Part shown: positions 33,160 to 38,013 of the stretch, piece by piece | Position numbering within the stretch: position 1 is the first letter of the stretch | How the letters are laid out: the number at the start of each line of letters is the position of its first letter | Assembly (NCBI GenBank): GCA_009377375.1 | Contig: WHUE01000040.1 | Coordinates: 1 to 38,013 of the forward strand | From: Alphaproteobacteria bacterium | GTDB taxonomy: Bacteria; Pseudomonadota; Alphaproteobacteria; MPNO01; UBA2964 | DNA: 38,013 nucleotides | Reading direction: 5' to 3' | Program-made: the position numbers and the translations under genes | The notes under the pieces: model-generated | Told to the model about the DNA's origin: nothing | The model's input: only the letters and a program-made list of their open reading frames with translations | Databases searched by the model: none

Positions 33160-33669
33160 TCAGCGCCCGCGGCGGTCAGGGCCGTTGATCGGCTTTTCGC
33201 GGGTGCGGCGTTCGGGCCCGGTATAGGCGGCGGTCCTGACGAAGGGACGGCGGCCGGTCATGACCCGGGTCAGCCGGTCGCGCAGCATGTTGACGGAGAC
33301 CGGCTTGGCCAGGAAATCGTCGATTCCGGCGTCGCGCGCCTTCATCACCAGCTTCGCGTCGGTGTGGCCGGTCAGCATCAGGATGGGGATGCGCGGGTTC
33401 GGGCTCTGCGGATGGGTGCGGAGCGCCCGGACCAGCTCGACCCCGTCGATCGGCTGCATGGCGAGATCGGTGAGGATGACGTCGAAGGGGATGTCCTTCA
33501 TCAGCTCGATCGCGCCCTCCGCCGAGCTTGCCTCGTGGACGTAGCGGATGCGCAGCGCCTTGAACAGGGTGCGGAGGAGCTTGAGCATGTTCGCGTTGTC
33601 GTCGACGACGAGGACCGTCAGGTCCTCCAGCCCCGAATCCGAAGCGGCTGCGACGTGAGGCTGCGCCAC
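33160..33669 (-). CDS. single-domain CheY-like response regulator
   Basis: 169 residues: receiver domain at about 17-135 with acidic pair VVDDN (Asp23, Asp24), phosphoacceptor Asp68 in LTDLAMQ, Thr100 and Lys122 (AKPVS). There is no DNA-binding or enzymatic output; the C-terminal tail has two GP-x-RR repeats (TGPERR and NGPDRR), a motif seen in many Rhodospirillales receivers. Probably an intermediate in a phosphorelay or motility pathway. GTG start at 33669 with GGGAGG seven bases before it; an ATG in the spacer is out of frame. No kinase gene is adjacent. Confidence 0.9.
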   Translation of the reverse strand: MAQPHVAAASDSGLEDLTVLVVDDNANMLKLLRTLFKALRIRYVHEASSAEGAIELMKDIPFDVILTDLAMQPIDGVELVRALRTHPQSPNPRIPILMLTGHTDAKLVMKARDAGIDDFLAKPVSVNMLRDRLTRVMTGRRPFVRTAAYTGPERRTREKPINGPDRRGR

Positions 33670-33790
33670 GTTTCATCCTCCCGATTGCCTGCGGCCGGCG
33701 GACCTGCCGGGCCTTTGCCCTTGCCTGCCGGCGGTGATAACGCCATGTATTACCCGTGAAATCTGACGTTTCAGTTAACCGGTGGATGCC

Positions 33791-34123
33791 ATGACCGTTC
33801 AGGCCGCGATCGAGGAGACCCTGCGCTCGGCCCTCGTCCCGACGTATCTCCAGGTGATCAACGAAAGCCACATGCACCATGTGCCGCCCGGATCGGAGTC
33901 GCATTTCAAGGTGGTGGTGGTGTCCGAGGCGTTTCGCGGACAGTCCCGCGTCGCCCGGCAGCAGGCGGTGAACCGGCTGCTGGCCGACCAGCTCGCCGGC
34001 CCGGTCCATGCGCTCACCATGCGCACCATGACGGCGGAGGAATGGCGGGCGAGCGACGGCGCGGTTTCGGACTCGCCCGACTGCCTCGGCGGCAGCCGCC
34101 ACGGCATGGCGAACCGGGGTTAA
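33791..34123 (+). CDS. BolA family protein
   Basis: 110 residues, longer than typical owing to a Ser/Gly-rich C-terminal tail. The BolA fold is shown by the N-terminal helix IEETLRSALVPTYLQVINESH, HHVPPGSESHFKVVVVSEAF (conserved Ser and His-rich loop that binds Fe-S with monothiol glutaredoxins) and the VNRLLADQL helix followed by VHALTMRTMTAEEW. ATG at 33791 chosen; an in-frame GTG at 33782 is possible. Its stop overlaps the transposase stop by four bases on the opposite strand. TTAACC lies just upstream. Confidence 0.93.
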   Translation: MTVQAAIEETLRSALVPTYLQVINESHMHHVPPGSESHFKVVVVSEAFRGQSRVARQQAVNRLLADQLAGPVHALTMRTMTAEEWRASDGAVSDSPDCLGGSRHGMANRG

Positions 34124-35064
34124 CGGCGCATCAACGCTTTCAGCCTGTCTCCCCAGGAAAAGGCGGCGGCCAGCCCGCCGGCATCCTCTACGCGGCGCTG
34201 GATCTGCGAGACGCGGGCCGGGCTGACTCCGCCGAGCGCGGCGACCTCGGCCAGCTTAAGGTTGGCGGCGCGGCGCAGCAGGTAGACCGTGGCATCGAAC
34301 GCCGCCGGATTGCCGCGTCTTCGCAGGGGTGCGTCGGCGGCAAGCCCCGCCGCCCGCGCGACCGCGTCGCGGACGGCGGCCGCGTCGGGCCTGTCGGGGC
34401 GGGCGGCGGCGCGGGCGACCTGGGCGAGATCGCGCCCTTCGAGCCGTGCCGCGCAGTCCTTCAGAAATTCCTCGCCGCCGAGATACTGGCCGCCCCGCAG
34501 CCACTCCCACGGCGAGGCGGCGTCCGCGCCGGCGGCGACATAGTCGCGCCAGCCCGCCGCGCCGCCGAACTGCGCCCTGAGCCAGCCGCGCTCGACCCAG
34601 GCGGGCGCGGCGTCGCCGGCCGGCGGGGCGTCGAGCAGGGCGAGGCTCGACCATTTCCACTGATCCGCCCGGCGGACGATGCCGCATCGCACCGGATTGA
34701 GCACCACATGGCGGCAGAGCGGGGCGAGCCAGCGCGGCTTCTCGACCAGAACGGCGCGGTAGCGGCCCTGGAACAGATGGCCCGGCCGGGCATGGCGGCG
34801 GGCGAAGTCCTGCGCGTAGCACATGTTGAGCCGCCCCATCCCGCGGCCGAGATTGGGCTCGGGCGTCTCCACCAGCAGGTGGTAGTGGTTTTCCATCAGG
34901 CAGTAGCCGTGGACGCGCCAGCGCATCTGCGCCGCCTCGCGCCCGATCAGCGCCAGCAGCCGCGCCGCGTCCACCGCATCGGCAAAGATCGGCTGGCCGC
35001 CGTTCCCCCGCGCCGTGACGTGGTAGACGGCGCCCGGATATTCGATGCGCAGCGGACGTGCCAT
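34120..35064 (-). CDS. REP-associated tyrosine transposase (RAYT, Y1_Tnp) with C-terminal helix-turn-helix
   Basis: 314 residues. Y1 HUH nuclease domain at residues 1 to about 130: starts MARPLRIEYPGAVYHVTARGN, HUH motif in MENHYHLL (His60, His62), candidate catalytic Tyr83, and LFQGRYRAVLVE. The C-terminal half is helical with a DnaA-C/HTH-like end (LAEVAALGGVSPARVSQIQRR). RAYTs are single-copy domesticated relatives of IS200/IS605 transposases that mobilise REP hairpins. No terminal repeats of a full insertion sequence were seen, but a REP-like palindromic element lies 94 bases upstream. An AT-rich patch between them probably contains its promoter. Confidence 0.9.
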   Translation of the reverse strand: MARPLRIEYPGAVYHVTARGNGGQPIFADAVDAARLLALIGREAAQMRWRVHGYCLMENHYHLLVETPEPNLGRGMGRLNMCYAQDFARRHARPGHLFQGRYRAVLVEKPRWLAPLCRHVVLNPVRCGIVRRADQWKWSSLALLDAPPAGDAAPAWVERGWLRAQFGGAAGWRDYVAAGADAASPWEWLRGGQYLGGEEFLKDCAARLEGRDLAQVARAAARPDRPDAAAVRDAVARAAGLAADAPLRRRGNPAAFDATVYLLRRAANLKLAEVAALGGVSPARVSQIQRRVEDAGGLAAAFSWGDRLKALMRR

Positions 35065-35157
35065 GTCTTCAACTTAGCCGAATCAGGATTAATAAGTAAA
35101 GTGTTGACCCTAATGCCAAGTCAATCGCTTGGGGATGTTCCCCGGCACCCTCTTGAG

Positions 35158-35253
35158 TGTCGCCCCGGCCTCGAGCCGGGGCCCAGTTCTCGGCCCAGGG
35201 CTCAGCGGCGGTTCTGGATCCCGGCTCTGCGCGGCTGCATGGCCGGGGTGACA
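35158..35253. repeat. REP-like palindromic element beside the RAYT gene
   Basis: A 96-base element bounded by inverted ends TGTCGCCCCGGCC (35158-35170) and GGCCGGGGTGACA (35241-35253), one mismatch in 13. It contains an inner hairpin CCCCGGC/GCCGGGG (35163-35169 with 35175-35181) and a central CCCAG ... CTGGATCCCGG part. This layout, two REP hairpins facing each other, resembles REPIN-type units widespread in alphaproteobacterial intergenic regions. Just before it are two further small palindromes (CCAAG/CTTGG and GGGGA/TCCCC, about 35115-35143). Confidence 0.65.
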
Positions 35254-35308
35254 ACGAAGAGACGTCTTCAAATTCAACTGGCTTGCCCGGCACCGAAACA
35301 TATCCGGC

Positions 35309-36112
35309 CTAGCGCTTTTCGGCCGCCAGCGCGTCGTAGAAGGCGGCGGGAAGCCCGGCGCGCTCGCGGGCCTCCGTATTGAAGGGCGGCTTCAACGCGC
35401 CGCGGAAATGCGTCCGCACCAGCGACTGCCACGTGGCGGCCGGTTCCGTGCCGGCGCGGTCGCAGAGCCAGTCGAACCAGCGGCGGCCGGCGGCCACATG
35501 GCCGATTTCGTCGGCGTAGATCCGTTCCAGCACCGCGGCGCTGTTCGCATCGCCGGCGCGGGTCAGGCCGGCGATGATCGGCGGGGTGACGTCGAGGCCG
35601 CGCGCCTCCAGCACCAGCGGCACCACGGCGATGCGCGCCGGCAGGTCTGCGCGCGTCGCCTCCGCCGCCTCCCAAAGCCCGTCATGCGCCGGCAGGTCGC
35701 CGTAAGCCGCGCCCAGCGCCCCGAGCCGGGCGGAGAGAAACCCGAAATGGGTGGCTTCCTCGTTCGCCACCGTCACCCAGTCGTCGTAGAAGCCGCGCGG
35801 CAGATCCTCCGCCGTGAACCGCGCGATCAGGTCGCAGGCGAGGTCGATGGCGTTGAGTTCGATATGGGCCAGCGCGTGCAGCAGCGCGATCCGCCCTGCC
35901 ATGCTCATGCCGCGCCCGCGCTTCGGCATCTCGCGCGGCGGGCGCAGCTCCGGGCGGGCCGGGCGGGCGGGGCGATCCGGCGGCGCCGTGTCCCCGACGT
36001 CCATGCCGCCCGCGCGCCAGTCCCGCGCCATCGCATGGGCTGCCTCCGCCTTGGCGGCGGGATCGGCCGTCCCGAGCGCGCGGCAGGCGGCGTCGGTCAG
36101 CGTGATCGTCAT
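35309..36112 (-). CDS. DUF455 family ferritin-like protein (COG2833)
   Basis: 267 residues of the DUF455 family, a helical-bundle protein related to ferritins with a predicted di-iron site; biochemical role unknown. Likely metal ligands: Glu in AHIELNAIDL, EEATHF (Glu and His), Glu in LVLEARGLD, and DEIGHV (Glu and His). It also shows the family opening with RPARPELRPPREMPKRG. The start at 36112 gives the usual length; the frame stays open to 36178 inside bcp. It follows bcp by 28 bases on the same strand, so both are probably one oxidative-stress or iron-related unit. Confidence 0.9.
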   Translation of the reverse strand: MTITLTDAACRALGTADPAAKAEAAHAMARDWRAGGMDVGDTAPPDRPARPARPELRPPREMPKRGRGMSMAGRIALLHALAHIELNAIDLACDLIARFTAEDLPRGFYDDWVTVANEEATHFGFLSARLGALGAAYGDLPAHDGLWEAAEATRADLPARIAVVPLVLEARGLDVTPPIIAGLTRAGDANSAAVLERIYADEIGHVAAGRRWFDWLCDRAGTEPAATWQSLVRTHFRGALKPPFNTEARERAGLPAAFYDALAAEKR

Positions 36113-36140
36113 TGCCGCCGGACCGGGGTTCGGGCGGCGT

Positions 36141-36605
36141 TCAGCCGCCCGCGGCAACGTCCAGCACCGCCTCGACATGGCCCTTGACCCGGACCTTGCG
36201 CCAGACGCCGGCGATCCTGCCCGTCTCGTCGATCAGGAAGGTGGAGCGCTCGATACCCATGTACTTGCGGCCGTAATTGACCTTCTCCACCCAGACGCCA
36301 TAAGCCTCGCATACCGTTCCGTCCTCGTCGGAGGCGAGGGTGAAGGGAAGGTCGTACCTGGCCTTGAAGTTGTCGTGGCGTTTCACGCTGTCGCGCGAGA
36401 TGCCGACGATCTCCGCGCCCGCCTTCGAGAAATCCGGCATCAGGTCGCGGAAGCCGCAGGCCTCGGTGGTGCAGCCCGGCGTGTCGTCCTTTGGGTAGAA
36501 GTAGAGGATGACCTTCCTTCCCTTCAGCTTCTTCAGCGACACCTCGCCCCCGCCATCCGTGGGCAATATGAAATCCGGCGCCTTGTCGCCGAGCTCGGCG
36601 CTCAT
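36141..36605 (-). CDS. bcp: thioredoxin-dependent thiol peroxidase, Bcp/PrxQ type
   Basis: 154 residues, the full family length. It reduces peroxides in the cytoplasm with thioredoxin. Peroxidatic Cys45 in YPKDDTPGCTTEAC, resolving Cys50 five residues later (PrxQ alpha-type), with GISRDS, KYDLPFTLASDEDGTVCEAYGVW and RSTFLIDETGRI following. The ATG at 36605 has AAGGACGAGG upstream. The DUF455 gene is next in the unit. Confidence 0.95.
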   Translation of the reverse strand: MSAELGDKAPDFILPTDGGGEVSLKKLKGRKVILYFYPKDDTPGCTTEACGFRDLMPDFSKAGAEIVGISRDSVKRHDNFKARYDLPFTLASDEDGTVCEAYGVWVEKVNYGRKYMGIERSTFLIDETGRIAGVWRKVRVKGHVEAVLDVAAGG

Positions 36606-36627
36606 TGTCCTCGTCCTTCCGCGCGCT

Positions 36628-37659
36628 CTAGTTCTTCTTGTCCATGCCGAGTATGCCGCGTGCCCGCTTGACCAGCGGATCGGGCACGTCGAGCGTTTCC
36701 GCGATCAGCTTCTGCATCTCCTCGCCGCTCACGGGATTGACGGCGATCTTCCGCTTCTCCCCCGCGGCCAGCAGCGCCGGATCCTTCATCGTCGCATTGA
36801 ACGCGCGGCGCATGGTCCCGACGATCTCCTTCGGCGTGCCCGGCGGCAGATAGAGCGCGCGGGAGAACACGGAGGCGGAGGACAGAAGCTGCATCAGCTT
36901 CTTCTGGTCCGGCGTCTTCGCGAACTCGGTCAGCAGCGGCACGGTCGGGATCGAGGGATCGCGCTTCAGCCCGATCTGCGCGACGGGAATGATCTGGCCG
37001 CTTTTCACCCAGTCGACCTTCTGGACGCGGAAGTTATCCCACGAACCGCCGGCCCGTCCGTGCACCTCGCCGCGCTCCGTCGCCATGTTGATCTCGTTGG
37101 TGCCGGGGAAGCCGATGACGATCTTGAACCTGGTGCCGAGCACGCCGTTCATCAGCGCGGGGATCATGTAGGTGCCGGAGCTGCGCCCGGTGGAGCCGAG
37201 CACGACCTCGGTCTCGGTCATCTGCTCCAGCGTCTTGGCGGGCGCGGTGTGCCAGACGACCAGGATCGAGTTCAGCTCGGCGATGTTGCCGACCCAGCGT
37301 ACCCTGGCGAGGTCGAAGCGCACCCCCGGCCCGCGCAGCCCCTGGTACAGCGGCAGCGTGTCGAGGGTCATCGCCATTGCCGTGCCGTCCTTCGGCGCGA
37401 CGTTGTAGAGGTAGTTCGCGGCGGTGCGGCTGCCCGCGCCGCCGCGGTTCTGCACCAGCACGTTGGGGTCGCCGGGGATGTGCTTGCCGAAGAACTCGGA
37501 CAGGAAGCGGGCATAGAAATCGTAGTTGCCGCCGGCGCTGAGCCCGACGATCAGGGTGACGGTCTTGCCGGCGAAGGATTGCGCGGCGGCGGGGCCGGCG
37601 AGCCCCGCACAGACGGTCAGGGCAATGGCGGCGGACTGAAAGGCGCGGCGAAAGGACAT
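36628..37659 (-). CDS. tripartite tricarboxylate transporter substrate-binding protein (Bug/TctC family)
   Basis: 343 residues: signal peptide (MSFRRAFQSAAIALTVCAGLAGPAAAQ), then a two-lobed periplasmic solute-binding fold. Bug family features: VTLIVGLSAGGNYDFYARFLSEFF, VLVQNRGGAGSRTAANYLY, KDGTAMAM, a glycine/Ser-rich ligand loop GSTGRSSGTYMIP, and PPGTPKEIV. It would deliver an organic anion to a TctAB-type permease, but none is in the window, so it may be an orphan or belong to genes further right. Start at 37659 selected because GGAG lies seven bases before it; two earlier in-frame Met/GTG positions exist. The VOC dioxygenase gene is upstream on the same strand. Confidence 0.9.
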   Translation of the reverse strand: MSFRRAFQSAAIALTVCAGLAGPAAAQSFAGKTVTLIVGLSAGGNYDFYARFLSEFFGKHIPGDPNVLVQNRGGAGSRTAANYLYNVAPKDGTAMAMTLDTLPLYQGLRGPGVRFDLARVRWVGNIAELNSILVVWHTAPAKTLEQMTETEVVLGSTGRSSGTYMIPALMNGVLGTRFKIVIGFPGTNEINMATERGEVHGRAGGSWDNFRVQKVDWVKSGQIIPVAQIGLKRDPSIPTVPLLTEFAKTPDQKKLMQLLSSASVFSRALYLPPGTPKEIVGTMRRAFNATMKDPALLAAGEKRKIAVNPVSGEEMQKLIAETLDVPDPLVKRARGILGMDKKN

Positions 37660-37785
37660 GACATTCTCCATTGAGGCGGACACAGGAGGCGCCGCTGCCC
37701 TGCCGCGGCGCTCTTCACGCATCGAGGCGCCACCATATCACCCCTGCCGGGGAAGGGAAATTCGTCGCCGACGGCCGGGCCGCGC

Positions 37786-38013
37786 TCAGGCGGACAGGGC
37801 GAGGCTCTCGGCGAATCCGATCTTCCTCTGGGCGTGCTCGATCCGCTCCGACGGCGGCAGGGTCACGCCCCAGCGGTCGGTGCGGCCCTTGGGGAAGCCC
37901 CAGTCGTTCGGCCCGCCCGGCTTGTAGCCGTCGTCCACCTGCTCGACGTCGGAGGTGTACTCGATGACGAAATCCTCCGGCCCGATATGGTAGGTGAAGA
38001 CGTTGTTGCCCGG
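37786..38013 (-). CDS. VOC-family ring-cleavage dioxygenase-like protein, C-terminal part
   Basis: Only the last 75 codons are inside the window. The sequence includes HIGPEDFVIEYTSDVEQVDD, then PGGPNDWGFPKGRTDRWGV. The GPEDFVIEYTSD stretch is typical of the second VOC half of extradiol (catechol 2,3-dioxygenase-like) enzymes, where the Glu of IEYT is a metal ligand. Substrate and function cannot be settled without the N-terminal part. It is 126 bases upstream of the Bug-type binding protein on the same strand, compatible with a catabolic-transport unit. Confidence 0.8.
   Translation of the reverse strand, partial: PGNNVFTYHIGPEDFVIEYTSDVEQVDDGYKPGGPNDWGFPKGRTDRWGVTLPPSERIEHAQRKIGFAESLALSA

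Noticed and set aside
34120..35064. Complete IS200/IS605 insertion sequence
   Set aside because: The protein is the RAYT type with a C-terminal HTH-like end, and no left and right IS ends, TnpB or target-site features were seen.

Overview
The window is one continuous, GC-rich, gene-dense stretch of a bacterial chromosome. Several gene orders and families point to an alphaproteobacterium, most likely of a Rhodospirillales-like lineage. They are an NDUFA12-type complex I accessory protein beside MlaD and a DUF2155 protein, an aroQ-accB-accC-aat run, an RNase E ending in the alphaproteobacterial Gly-Trp-Trp-Gln-Arg tail, an adenosylcobalamin-dependent (NrdJ-type) reductase relative, and an RF2 with Ser-Pro-Tyr in the stop-codon-reading motif. 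I cannot name the genus. No rRNA, tRNA, CRISPR array or prophage was seen. The only mobile-type gene is a REP-associated transposase at 34120-35064.

Layout. 1-7893: the 3' part of clpA, a divergent PEP-carboxylase-family protein, a FemAB-like acyltransferase, a predicted lipoprotein, a small helical protein and a RidA protein. 8024-11098: a long NrdJ homologue that has lost most class II ribonucleotide reductase active-site residues. 11465-13490: a tight rightward cluster (NDUFA12, MlaD, methyltransferase, DUF2155). It runs tail-to-tail into a leftward operon aroQ-accB-accC-aat (16349 to 13427) that joins fatty-acid synthesis, shikimate synthesis and the N-degron branch of proteolysis; ClpA at the window's left end is the unfoldase of that same pathway.

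16676-20136 is a rightward block between aroQ and dsbA. It holds two paralogous small tail-anchored proteins flanking a PAS_5-type protein, followed after a terminator by an ornithine-decarboxylase-family enzyme and a maleylacetoacetate isomerase. The first paralog has a structured leader resembling a cobalamin riboswitch core. 20155-25028: a DsbA-like oxidoreductase and an M48 metalloprotease with TPR-like tail (leftward), then a gamma-glutamyltransferase-like lipoprotein and an aminotransferase (rightward).

25115-33126: RNase E (leftward), then a cell-wall pair (AmiC-type amidase and PBP1A) followed by prfB with its programmed +1 frameshift. 33160-38013: a CheY-like regulator, BolA, the transposase with a REP-like palindromic element just upstream, a Bcp peroxiredoxin with a DUF455 ferritin-like protein, a Bug/TctC solute-binding protein, and the C-terminal end of a VOC-family dioxygenase.

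The least explained parts are: (a) two large proteins, PEPC-like and NrdJ-like, that keep the fold signatures but have changed catalytic positions; (b) the paralog-PAS-paralog module with its structured leader; and (c) the His/Asp-rich insertion in the S1 domain of RNase E.
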